From contig NZ_JNLH01000001.1 of assembly GCF_000703005.1 (NCBI RefSeq), forward strand, positions 1,081,501 through 1,145,500: a stretch of 64,000 nt of DNA. The letters are read 5' to 3'. This DNA is from Pseudobutyrivibrio ruminis HUN009. Its GTDB lineage: Bacteria > Bacillota > Clostridia > Lachnospirales > Lachnospiraceae. Shown piece after piece: positions 1 to 7,182 of the stretch. The notes under the pieces are model-generated. The model was not told the DNA's origin, made no database searches, and saw only the letters and a list, made by a program, of their open reading frames with translations. A program made the position numbers and the translations under genes. How positions within the stretch are numbered: position 1 is the stretch's first letter; every line of letters begins with the position of its first letter.

Positions 1-188
1 AGTCAATGGATGACCTTGGCGGCGGCAAGATTGTTAGAGCACTTGTTCCACTTGCAGAGATGTTCGGATACTCAACAGAGCTTCGTTCATCTACACAGGG
101 ACGTGGTAACTACTCAATGTTCTTCGAGAAGTATGAGCCAGTTCCAAAGAACGTTCAGGAGCAGATCATCTCTAACCACGCAAAATAA
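1..188 (+). CDS. fusA: Elongation factor G, C-terminal end (partial)
   Basis: The window opens inside this gene; the reading frame is entered at base 3 and about 61 codons remain before the TAA at 186-188. The residues are the conserved domain V end of EF-G, with the blocks VPLAEMFGYSTELRS and TQGRGNYSM, which in the family contact the ribosome during GTP-driven translocation. The gene directly downstream is tuf, the usual bacterial fusA-tuf order of the str operon, which supports the call. Nothing upstream is visible, so length, start and GTPase domain cannot be judged. Confidence 0.95.
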   Translation, partial: SMDDLGGGKIVRALVPLAEMFGYSTELRSSTQGRGNYSMFFEKYEPVPKNVQEQIISNHAK

Positions 189-205
189 AACATAAATAGT
201 TGAAA

Positions 206-243
206 ACTCTCAGTATTTTCGATATAATCGAGATACTGAGAGT
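206..243 (+). promoter_or_regulatory. Hairpin in the fusA-tuf spacer
   Basis: ACTCTCAGTAT at 206-216 pairs with ATACTGAGAGT at 233-243, and TTCGAT/ATCGA extends the stem around a three-base loop. No T-run follows, so it is not a classical terminator. It may be an RNA processing site or a partial attenuator that sets tuf expression apart from fusA. A smaller hairpin, TGCCC/GGGCA, lies at 257-272 just before the tuf ribosome binding site (AGGAGG, 281-286). The function is inferred. Confidence 0.55.
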
Positions 244-296
244 ATAGAACTAACTTTGCCCAAATAGGGGCAGTATATTAAGGAGGATTTTTAAAA

Positions 297-1484
297 ATGG
301 CAAAAGAGCATTTTGACAGAACCAAACCACATTGTAACATCGGTACTATCGGACACGTAGATCACGGTAAAACAACTCTTACAGCAGCTATCACAAAGGT
401 ACTTGCTGAGCGTGTAGCTGGTAACGCTAAGGTAGATTTCGAGAACATCGATAAGGCTCCAGAAGAGCGTGAAAGAGGTATCACAATTTCTACAGCTCAC
501 GTTGAGTATCAGACAGAGAAGAGACATTACGCACACGTTGACTGCCCAGGCCATGCTGATTATGTAAAGAACATGATCACAGGTGCTGCTCAGATGGATG
601 GCGCTATCCTTGTAGTAGCTGCAACTGACGGTGTTATGGCTCAGACAAAGGAGCACATCCTTCTTTCTCGTCAGGTAGGTGTACCTTACATCGTTGTATT
701 CCTTAACAAGTGTGATATGGTTGACGATGAGGAGCTTATCGAGCTCGTAGAGATGGAAGTTACAGAGCAGCTTGAAGAGTATGACTTCAATGATTGCCCA
801 ATCATTAAGGGTTCAGCTCTTAAGGCTCTTGAGGATCCAAACGGCGAGTGGGGCGACAAGATCATGGAACTTATGGATACTGTTGATTCTTACATCCCAG
901 ATCCACAGCGTGAGACAGATAAGCCATTCCTTATGCCAGTAGAGGACGTATTCACAATCACAGGTCGTGGTACTGTTGCTACAGGTAGAGTAGAGCGTGG
1001 TGTTCTTCACCTTAACGACGAACTTGAAATCATCGGTATCAAGGAAGATACACAGAAGACTGTTGTAACTGGTATCGAGATGTTCCGTAAGCTTCTTGAT
1101 GAGGCTCAGGCTGGTGATAACATCGGTGCACTTCTTCGTGGTGTTAACCGTGACCAGATCCAGCGTGGACAGGTACTTGCTAAGCCAGGTACTGTAACAT
1201 GCCACACAAAGTTTACAGCTCAGGTTTACGTTCTTACAAAGGATGAAGGTGGTCGTCATACTCCATTCTTCAACAACTATCGTCCACAGTTCTACTTCAG
1301 AACAACAGACGTTACAGGTGTTTGCGAGCTTCCAGCAGGTACAGAGATGTGCATGCCTGGCGATAACGTAGAGATGACAATCGAGCTCATCCACCCAATC
1401 GCTATGGAGCAGGGTCTTACATTCGCTATCCGTGAGGGTGGTAGAACAGTAGGTTCTGGTCGTGTTGCTACAATCATCGAATAA
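297..1484 (+). CDS. tuf: Elongation factor Tu
   Basis: 395 residues, the normal EF-Tu length. The protein carries aminoacyl-tRNA to the ribosomal A site as a GTP complex in the cytoplasm. Visible GTPase signatures are GHVDHGKTTL (G1), the RGITIS switch I region (G2), DCPGH (G3) and NKCD (G4). Domains 2 and 3 follow, with GRGTVATGRVERG and the C-terminal EGGRTVGSGRVA. The start has a strong AGGAGG site 10 bases upstream. It follows fusA and ends in a strong terminator. Codon choice is strongly biased (many AAG, GTA, CTT), as expected for a highly expressed gene. Confidence 0.99.
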   Translation: MAKEHFDRTKPHCNIGTIGHVDHGKTTLTAAITKVLAERVAGNAKVDFENIDKAPEERERGITISTAHVEYQTEKRHYAHVDCPGHADYVKNMITGAAQMDGAILVVAATDGVMAQTKEHILLSRQVGVPYIVVFLNKCDMVDDEELIELVEMEVTEQLEEYDFNDCPIIKGSALKALEDPNGEWGDKIMELMDTVDSYIPDPQRETDKPFLMPVEDVFTITGRGTVATGRVERGVLHLNDELEIIGIKEDTQKTVVTGIEMFRKLLDEAQAGDNIGALLRGVNRDQIQRGQVLAKPGTVTCHTKFTAQVYVLTKDEGGRHTPFFNNYRPQFYFRTTDVTGVCELPAGTEMCMPGDNVEMTIELIHPIAMEQGLTFAIREGGRTVGSGRVATIIE

Positions 1485-1505
1485 TTTCGAGCGAACAGCC
1501 CAACC

Positions 1506-1554
1506 CAAATTATAAAATTATGCCCTTCGAGGATTTTCCTCGGAGGGCTTTTTT
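1506..1554 (+). repeat. 49-bp direct repeat copy 1 (tuf terminator)
   Basis: Bases 1506-1554 are identical to 2388-2436. The repeat holds a short AT-rich lead, a 12-bp terminator stem and six T residues. The two copies bracket about 830 bp with three small membrane-protein genes. A perfect 49-bp match is too long to be chance and indicates duplication during insertion or recombination. Confidence 0.9.
1522..1554 (+). terminator. tuf: tuf rho-independent terminator
   Basis: GCCCTTCGAGGA (1522-1533) pairs with TCCTCGGAGGGC (1537-1548, one G-U pair) around a three-base loop, followed by six T residues. It lies 37 bases after the tuf stop codon. Confidence 0.95.
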
Positions 1555-1639
1555 CTTTGTTGAAAATAAAAATGTAATGGGTGATAATAGGTGAAGGGAA
1601 AATGTAGAACATAAGAGATTATATAGAAAGATGCATATA

Positions 1640-2032
1640 ATGAAAAAGACAATAATTAGAAAAATTATATATGTTTTTGTATGTCTTTTTTTGTTATGCA
1701 ATTTTTTCTGTCTTGATAAGGACGGTCTTACCGAGGCAGATGCATTTAGTTATAATGATTCACCATCTATAACTATACATGTGCCTAATGGTGTTCAGAT
1801 GGAAATCAAGAGTGAAAAGAGTGTTAGTGCTGTAGTAGCAAGTACTATTGCTAAAGCAGTTCAACTGAAAACATTTTCTAATTTTAGATATTTTTTATAT
1901 ATACTCATATTAGTTATATTAGGATGTTCCTATATATTTAAAAGATATAATCTGTTCATATCTGAAGCAACATATCTTAGAACTTTCGTTATCAGATTTA
2001 TCCACAATAAGGACGGGCGTAAACGTATTTAA
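1640..2032 (+). CDS. Small membrane-anchored protein of unknown function
   Basis: About 130 residues from the ATG at 1640; an in-frame ATG at 1631 is also possible, but the weak AGAAAG at 1625-1630 is better spaced for 1640. The N-terminus is basic then hydrophobic (MKKTIIRKIIYV), like a signal or anchor segment. A soluble stretch with ITIHVPNGVQMEI follows, then a second membrane segment near residues 83-100 and a basic tail. I do not recognise the family. It is the first gene of the island between the two 49-bp repeats and is more AT-rich than tuf. A small hairpin (TATGCA/TGCATA, 2056-2072) separates it from the next gene. Confidence 0.55.
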   Translation: MKKTIIRKIIYVFVCLFLLCNFFCLDKDGLTEADAFSYNDSPSITIHVPNGVQMEIKSEKSVSAVVASTIAKAVQLKTFSNFRYFLYILILVILGCSYIFKRYNLFISEATYLRTFVIRFIHNKDGRKRI

Positions 2033-2104
2033 AACTTCAACTAGGATTTTAAGCTTATGCAGAAAATGCATAGGTTTATTTTGCGTGCAAAGGAGTTAAA
2101 AAAT

Positions 2105-2224
2105 ATGTTTGAAAATATTTTAATAGGAGTTTTTGCAGTAATAATATTTGGTGGAGCAGTTGCTGCATGGTGGATTGAAAATGGTCCAGAGAAAAAAGAT
2201 AAAGATGAAAAGAGGGAAAAATAA
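2105..2224 (+). CDS. 39-residue single-span membrane peptide
   Basis: ATG at 2105 with AAGGAG about ten bases upstream; TAA at 2222-2224. The peptide is one hydrophobic segment (about residues 4-23, ending AAWWIENG) followed by a highly charged Lys/Asp/Glu tail. No family is recognised. Its stop codon overlaps the ATG of the next small gene (TAATG), so the two are probably translationally coupled. Good ribosome binding site and coupling support it as real despite its size; holin-like or small regulatory membrane peptides look similar, but nothing here decides between them. Confidence 0.5.
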   Translation: MFENILIGVFAVIIFGGAVAAWWIENGPEKKDKDEKREK

Positions 2225-2361
2225 TGGTTTATATACTAGTAGCAATAATTTCAATTCTTTGTTGGTTTGTATGCGTTGGGATAGCAAGATTTATTGATAT
2301 GCTTAATAAAAAAAAGGATTGGTATATAAGAATCAGTGAGAAATTAGATGAAGAAAATTAA
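2224..2361 (+). CDS. 45-residue single-span membrane peptide
   Basis: ATG at 2224 overlaps the preceding stop codon; TAA at 2359-2361. One N-terminal hydrophobic segment (about residues 2-24) is followed by a charged tail (NKKKDWYIRI). It has no ribosome binding site of its own, which fits translation by re-initiation from the preceding peptide gene. The second terminator copy follows 43 bases later. Function unknown. The pair resembles two-component small membrane peptides in general form only. Confidence 0.45.
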   Translation: MVYILVAIISILCWFVCVGIARFIDMLNKKKDWYIRISEKLDEEN

Positions 2362-2387
2362 AAAATTGTAGGCTATATTTAATAATT

Positions 2388-2436
2388 CAAATTATAAAAT
2401 TATGCCCTTCGAGGATTTTCCTCGGAGGGCTTTTTT
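2388..2436 (+). repeat. 49-bp direct repeat copy 2
   Basis: Identical to 1506-1554, including the terminator hairpin. It closes the small-gene island. Confidence 0.9.
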
Positions 2437-2437
2437 T
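2404..2437 (+). terminator. Second copy of the tuf-type terminator
   Basis: Same 12-bp stem as the tuf terminator, here with seven T residues (2431-2437). It ends the small-gene island and insulates the chemoreceptor gene. Confidence 0.93.
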
Positions 2438-2575
2438 ATTGATAAATATACATATTACATGAAAGATACACAGAAAATTAATAATCTTTTTGTATCATAA
2501 AGGCTAGTATCAAGGAATATGCAATGACATTATTAAATATAGTGTGATATATGAATAATTTTGAAGGAGGGTTCA

Positions 2576-4567
2576 ATGGAAGGGCTTAAAAAAACAAAAC
2601 GAAGAGGTTCCATCAAGTTTAATTTGCTAGTTATTATTATTCCAATAGTAGCAGTTATGATGGTTGGTTTAGTGGCAATCTCGTACCAGATTTCTTCTAA
2701 TAGTTTAAGAAAAGAAGCTGAAGAATTATTACAGACATCCATTAGAAGTCAGAAAAATGACATTGAGTCATGGATGAAGGATAATTTGGATTCTTTCAAA
2801 ATTTTTAAAAACACAATAGAAAGTACTACTCCAGATGAGGAAGGTCTAAAACTGATATTGGATGGTACAGTGGGCTATAACAGTACTTTTGCTGATGGAT
2901 TCTATATTGGAACAAGCGATGGACGTTTAATCACTGGTGCCGGCTCATCAAAGACAGAAAGCAATGTCAGAGAGTCTAATTGGTACAAGGAAGGCTCTAC
3001 ACGAATCAACATGGCATATGGTGAACCATATGTTAATAATGATGGCGTTAATGTAATAAGTGCTACAGGTATGCTTAATTATGGAGAAGGAATTAGTGTA
3101 CTTGGTGCCGATGTTACATTGGATAAAATCAGCGTTATTGTTAACTCTAATGTTGAGATGGAAAATGCTGAGACATTTCTTGTAGAAGCCACAACTGGAA
3201 CAATTATCAGTAATAGAGATTCAACAAAGGTTGGCGCAAATATCGCAGACTATAGTTCTGATAAATTCTATAGTGGAGTAGCTGATTCAATTAATTCTGA
3301 TGATTTATCAACAAAAGAAATCAATGGAAATATGACAGCGTTTTGTGAGGTAAGTGGTACAGATTGGATACTGGTTTCATTTGTTCCTTCAAATATTATT
3401 CTTAATGATGTTAGAATGCTTGGAAAGGTCCTGGCAGTAATTGCGATAGTTGGTATTTTAGTTCTGATTGTATTGATTGAAAGAACAGTACATATCTTGA
3501 TTAATCCTGTAAATAAGCTTTCAGGAGTTATCAATACAATGACAAATGGTGATTTCACCATGGAAGTAGAAGTCAAAGGTAATAACGAAATTACTTCTAT
3601 GTCAGAGGGAATCAGAGATTTCGCTGGCACTATGCAGGGTCTGATAAGCAAGATTGGAAATATTGCAGTTAATCTTAATAATCAGGCTGATGAAAGTAAT
3701 TCAGTATCAAGAGAAATGTATGATGCTTCAAAAATGCAGGAAACATCTATGCAGGGCTTGAATGAAACTGTTGATGGATTGGCAAGCTCAATCAATGAAA
3801 TCGCCAACAGTGCAACAACACTAGCGATGGTTGTAACAGATACTAGAACAAATGGCGAAAGCGTAAGCGAGCAAATGACAGAAACTGTATCTGTAGCAAA
3901 CAAGGGTCAGAAGGACATGGAAAAAGTCAGTGATGCAATGAGCAATATCATTTCATCAATTAATGACTTGCAGAATGCTATTAACGACGTAGGAACAGCA
4001 TCTAATGAAATTACAGAAATTGTTAAGTTGATTGGTAGTATCGCAGAGGAGACAAATCTTCTTTCATTAAACGCATCTATTGAAGCAGCCAGAGCGGGTG
4101 AAACAGGAAAAGGATTTGCAGTTGTTGCAAACGAGATTGGTAAGCTAGCTCAGACAAGTACAAATTCTGTACAGCAGATTACAGAACTTGTTTACGGAAT
4201 TGATAATCTTGTAAAGGATGCTGAAAAGAAGGCAGAAGAAAGTGTTAAGAGTATTGATGAGAGTAGTGAATACATCAACAATGCAGTTGATACATTCTCA
4301 TTAATTTACCAGAATATTCAGCAGACTAATGAAATGGTTGCTGCCATGATAGAGAAAGTAGGTGAAGTAGATGCAGTTGCAACTGATGTAGCAGCAATTT
4401 CAGAGGAGCAGGCGGCAAGTGCAGACATAATCCTATCTACATCAGAAGAAATTGTAAAACAGTCATCTAAGCTGACAAGCAACAGTGAGAAGGTTGCTAA
4501 GGAATCTGAGATGTTAGCATCAACCTCAGTTGAATTAGACAAACAAGTACACCAGTTTAAGATTTAA
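2576..4567 (+). CDS. Methyl-accepting chemotaxis protein, dCache type
   Basis: 663 residues from ATG 2576. An upstream in-frame TTG at 2561 is rejected because AAGGAGGG at 2564-2571 is the ribosome binding site. Layout: cytoplasmic start, membrane segment near residues 20-42, extracellular dCache-like sensor to about 280 (including SNWYKEG and WILVSFVPS), second membrane segment near 286-306, HAMP, then a long methyl-accepting coiled coil. The signalling tip is around residue 490 (ETNLLSLNASIEAARAGE), the CheA/CheW contact site. It signals ligand binding to the flagellar motor. Its stop codon lies 14 bases before the start of the substrate-binding lipoprotein, suggesting the two act together. 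Confidence 0.95.
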   Translation: MEGLKKTKRRGSIKFNLLVIIIPIVAVMMVGLVAISYQISSNSLRKEAEELLQTSIRSQKNDIESWMKDNLDSFKIFKNTIESTTPDEEGLKLILDGTVGYNSTFADGFYIGTSDGRLITGAGSSKTESNVRESNWYKEGSTRINMAYGEPYVNNDGVNVISATGMLNYGEGISVLGADVTLDKISVIVNSNVEMENAETFLVEATTGTIISNRDSTKVGANIADYSSDKFYSGVADSINSDDLSTKEINGNMTAFCEVSGTDWILVSFVPSNIILNDVRMLGKVLAVIAIVGILVLIVLIERTVHILINPVNKLSGVINTMTNGDFTMEVEVKGNNEITSMSEGIRDFAGTMQGLISKIGNIAVNLNNQADESNSVSREMYDASKMQETSMQGLNETVDGLASSINEIANSATTLAMVVTDTRTNGESVSEQMTETVSVANKGQKDMEKVSDAMSNIISSINDLQNAINDVGTASNEITEIVKLIGSIAEETNLLSLNASIEAARAGETGKGFAVVANEIGKLAQTSTNSVQQITELVYGIDNLVKDAEKKAEESVKSIDESSEYINNAVDTFSLIYQNIQQTNEMVAAMIEKVGEVDAVATDVAAISEEQAASADIILSTSEEIVKQSSKLTSNSEKVAKESEMLASTSVELDKQVHQFKI

Positions 4568-4581
4568 TGGAGGTAATCGAG

Positions 4582-5565
4582 ATGAGAAAGAAAATATTAT
4601 CACTAGTTTTATTAGTATCATTATGTATCTCTGGTTGTGGATTATCTTCTTCAAAAGGCAGCTCATCTGGCGGTGGTGGTGTAAAAATACTGTTTACATA
4701 TTCGCAGGAAGAAGGAAATGCATTTAGAGATACATTAGCTGAGGGGGCACAGGAATATGCAGAAAGTGTAGGTGCCGTAGTAGAGTGTGATTATGCAGAG
4801 AATTCTCTGGAGAAGCAGATAGAATCTATTAAGTCGGCCCAAAGCAATGGCTATGATGCAATAATGTGCATAGCAGAGGATGCATCTACCGCTAGACAAT
4901 TAGAGGCGGCAGCAGGAGATTTACCTATCATTTTCTGTAATAATGCACCTGATGATGCCACTTTAAAAGAGGATAAATATATTTACTGTGCATCAGATGA
5001 AGGTGTTGCTGGACAGCTTCAGGCAGAGTATATATTAAATATGTTTTCATCAAAGGATGAAATCAATGTATTATTATTGAAGGGCCTTGATGGACATTCT
5101 GCAACAGTAGGAAGAACTAAAACATTAAAGGAAGGCCTTAATGCCAGTGGTAAAAAGATAAACTATGTATTTGAGGACTTTGCAGATTTTGATACAGATA
5201 CTGCAAGACAATATGTAAACTTTGCAGTAAGCAAAGGCATACAATTTGACATAATAGTTTGCAATAATGATGCCATGGCAAGAGGTGCAATCCAAGCGTG
5301 CCAGGATAATAATATTAATCTTAGTGATATGCCAATTTTAGGTGTCGATGCAACACAGGATGGTTGTCAGGCTATTATAGACGGAGAGATGGTATTCACA
5401 GTATATCAGCCAGCAGCACCACAGGGAGCTGAGGCAGCAAAGGCGGCAATAGAACTTGCAAATGGCGGATCCATTAGTGACTTTGATTCGATTTCAAGCG
5501 ATAAATTACATTTGTGGGTTCCATTTGAAAGCGTGGATGCCTCAAATGCAAAAGATTATTTATAA
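4582..5565 (+). CDS. Sugar-type substrate-binding lipoprotein without its own transporter
   Basis: 327 residues from ATG 4582, chosen because GGAGG at 4569-4573 is correctly spaced; an in-frame ATG at 4567 overlaps the chemoreceptor stop codon and would break the signal sequence. The N-terminus is a lipoprotein signal (MRKKILSLVLL, lipobox ISGC), so the protein is anchored outside the membrane. The rest is a two-lobed periplasmic-binding fold of the Peripla_BP_4 (RbsB-like) type: KSAQSNGYDAIMC, CNNDAMARGA and GVDATQDGCQAI are typical. No permease or ATPase gene follows, and a terminator lies 60 bases downstream. Coupled to a chemoreceptor, it probably presents a ligand for taxis; ligand unknown. 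Confidence 0.88.
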   Translation: MRKKILSLVLLVSLCISGCGLSSSKGSSSGGGGVKILFTYSQEEGNAFRDTLAEGAQEYAESVGAVVECDYAENSLEKQIESIKSAQSNGYDAIMCIAEDASTARQLEAAAGDLPIIFCNNAPDDATLKEDKYIYCASDEGVAGQLQAEYILNMFSSKDEINVLLLKGLDGHSATVGRTKTLKEGLNASGKKINYVFEDFADFDTDTARQYVNFAVSKGIQFDIIVCNNDAMARGAIQACQDNNINLSDMPILGVDATQDGCQAIIDGEMVFTVYQPAAPQGAEAAKAAIELANGGSISDFDSISSDKLHLWVPFESVDASNAKDYL

Positions 5566-5622
5566 ATATTGGGGAAATGCTTGACTATTCAAGGATATAG
5601 ATGTATACTTCCACAAAATAAT

Positions 5623-5657
5623 AAAGGTGTCTGCTAATAAAGCGGACACCTTTATTT
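5623..5657 (+). terminator. Terminator after the chemoreceptor-lipoprotein pair
   Basis: AAAGGTGTCTGC (5623-5634) pairs with GCGGACACCTTT (5642-5653, one G-U pair). A short T-rich tail follows. Confidence 0.85.
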
Positions 5658-5703
5658 CATATCATTTGATATGGAAAATAATATACAACAGGAGGATACA
5701 CTT

Positions 5704-6195
5704 ATGGAACTAATTAGAGTACAGGATTCAGACTACAAAAAGACTTACGAATTGTTTATGACATTTGAGGCAGATGAGAATGGTTTCTTGAATCCGGTAT
5801 ATGGCTACAATTATGACAAATTCCTTGAATGGATAGAGATAAAAAGAGATTGGTCCATGGGAAAGAATCTTCCTGAAGGATTTGTGCCAGATACTACATT
5901 TGTTTTAGAGGATGAGGATAAGTATGTGGCAATATTCAACCTGAGACATTGTTTGAACGATGCTCTTAGAGAAGGCTCAGGTCACATTGGATATGGTGTA
6001 GGAAGAGCATATAGAGGAAAAGGCTATGCTACAAAGGGATTAAAACTTGCTATAAATGAAGCCAGAAAGAAGGATATACAAGAGATTTATTTATCAGTAA
6101 ACAAGGATAACACTCCAAGTCTTAAAGCACAGCTGGCAAATGGAGCATATATACATCATGAAGATGATACAAAATACTTCACAAGAATAAGCTAA
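5704..6195 (+). CDS. GNAT family N-acetyltransferase
   Basis: 163 residues from ATG 5704, which has AGGAGG at 5691-5696; an in-frame ATG at 5671 would place this site inside the gene. The protein should transfer an acetyl group from acetyl-CoA to an amine. The acetyl-CoA pyrophosphate loop is visible as GVGRAYRGKGYATKGLKLA (R/Q-x-x-G-x-G/A pattern), preceded by strand motif GHIGY and followed by the typical VNKDNTPS with substitution of the C-terminal Tyr region. Fits the RimJ/YjcK-like GNATs whose substrates are unknown. It stands alone after a terminator. Confidence 0.85.
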   Translation: MELIRVQDSDYKKTYELFMTFEADENGFLNPVYGYNYDKFLEWIEIKRDWSMGKNLPEGFVPDTTFVLEDEDKYVAIFNLRHCLNDALREGSGHIGYGVGRAYRGKGYATKGLKLAINEARKKDIQEIYLSVNKDNTPSLKAQLANGAYIHHEDDTKYFTRIS

Positions 6196-6238
6196 ATAAA
6201 TGATATAATTGCCATAGAAAATCATGTTAGGAGCAAGA

Positions 6239-7129
6239 ATGAAAGCATATTATCATTTACCAGGTTTGTTTGAGTTTTATGAATTTTATAGAGTTCTTTT
6301 ACCACTCTTCAAAAAGCACAGAGAATATTTTTATGACTGGTGTGAAATAGGTTCAATCTATGGTGCTCCAGCAGATTGCCTGTGGGGCGGAGGCCGCGTT
6401 GGATTTGGCGAAGAACAGGCAACTGATGTAATAAAGCTACTCAGGGAATACGGTATATCAGCAAGACTTACATTCAGCAATTCATTAATCCGAGAAGAGC
6501 ATCTAACAGATAAGCGATGCAACAGGCTGTGTGAGCTATTTGAAAAAACGGGTACTCAAAACGGTATTATCATATACTCCGACTTACTTATGGATTATAT
6601 AAAGCAAAACTATCCAGAGTATTATTTTGTTTCATCGACAACAAAAGTTCTAACAGATTTTAAGGATTTAGAAGCAGAACTTGATAGAGAAGATTTCAAA
6701 TATGTAGTTCCGGACTTTCGTTTAAACAAATCACTTGAAAAACTAGGTCAGTTATCCACAATCCAGAAAGATAAGGTGGAATTTTTGTGCAATGAATGTT
6801 GCTCATTTGGATGCACAGATAGAAAAGAATGCTATGAGAATGTTAGCCGTAAAAGTCTCGGGGAGGATTGCGAGGATCACATATGTCAATCGCCTCAGGC
6901 TAAAAGAGGATACCGATTCTCAGATGCAATGCGAAATCCTGGTTTTATCAGCGTAGAGGATATTCAAAACACATATATGCCAATGGGTTTTTCTAATTTC
7001 AAAATAGAAGGACGTAGCCTGGGAAGTGCAATAGTTTTGGAATTCATATTGTACTATATGGTAAAACCGGAATATCAGCTTATAGTCAGAGAAGAAATCT
7101 ATTTAGACAGTTCATTAGATTTATTCTAA
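6239..7129 (+). CDS. U32-peptidase-like TIM-barrel protein with cysteine cluster
   Basis: 296 residues from ATG 6239 (TAGGAG at 6228-6233; the ATG at 6224 has no site). A TIM-barrel-like pattern is followed by a Cys-rich block (CNECC, FGCTDRKEC, then CEDHIC) and by SNFKIEGRS. The FKIEGR motif and a Cys cluster before it are features of the U32 collagenase-like/tRNA-hydroxylation family, whose members bind an Fe-S cluster. The match is partial and the protein is shorter than typical U32 members, so it is better read as a U32-like enzyme of unknown substrate. A TATAAT-like sequence at 6203-6208 may be its promoter. Confidence 0.55.
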   Translation: MKAYYHLPGLFEFYEFYRVLLPLFKKHREYFYDWCEIGSIYGAPADCLWGGGRVGFGEEQATDVIKLLREYGISARLTFSNSLIREEHLTDKRCNRLCELFEKTGTQNGIIIYSDLLMDYIKQNYPEYYFVSSTTKVLTDFKDLEAELDREDFKYVVPDFRLNKSLEKLGQLSTIQKDKVEFLCNECCSFGCTDRKECYENVSRKSLGEDCEDHICQSPQAKRGYRFSDAMRNPGFISVEDIQNTYMPMGFSNFKIEGRSLGSAIVLEFILYYMVKPEYQLIVREEIYLDSSLDLF

Positions 7130-7134
7130 AAGCA

Positions 7135-7166
7135 AAAAGCTCACCTCATTAAGAGGTGAGCTTTTA
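7135..7166. terminator. Bidirectional terminator
   Basis: AAAAGCTCACCTC pairs with GAGGTGAGCTTTT around a five-base loop. The stem has A residues on one side and T residues on the other, so it can end both the U32-like gene and the convergent sstT. Confidence 0.92.
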
Positions 7167-7182
7167 ATATATCTAGACAGAA

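Noticed and set aside
1640..2032. Resemblance of ITIHVPNGVQMEI to IS66 accessory (OrfA/TnpA) proteins
   Set aside because: Only a short stretch is alike; the rest is two membrane segments, there is no transposase nearby and no terminal inverted repeat was found.
2438..2575. Sigma-28-type promoter for the chemoreceptor gene
   Set aside because: TAAA occurs, but no GCCGATAA-like -10 at the right distance was found; the same is true at 49993-50091.
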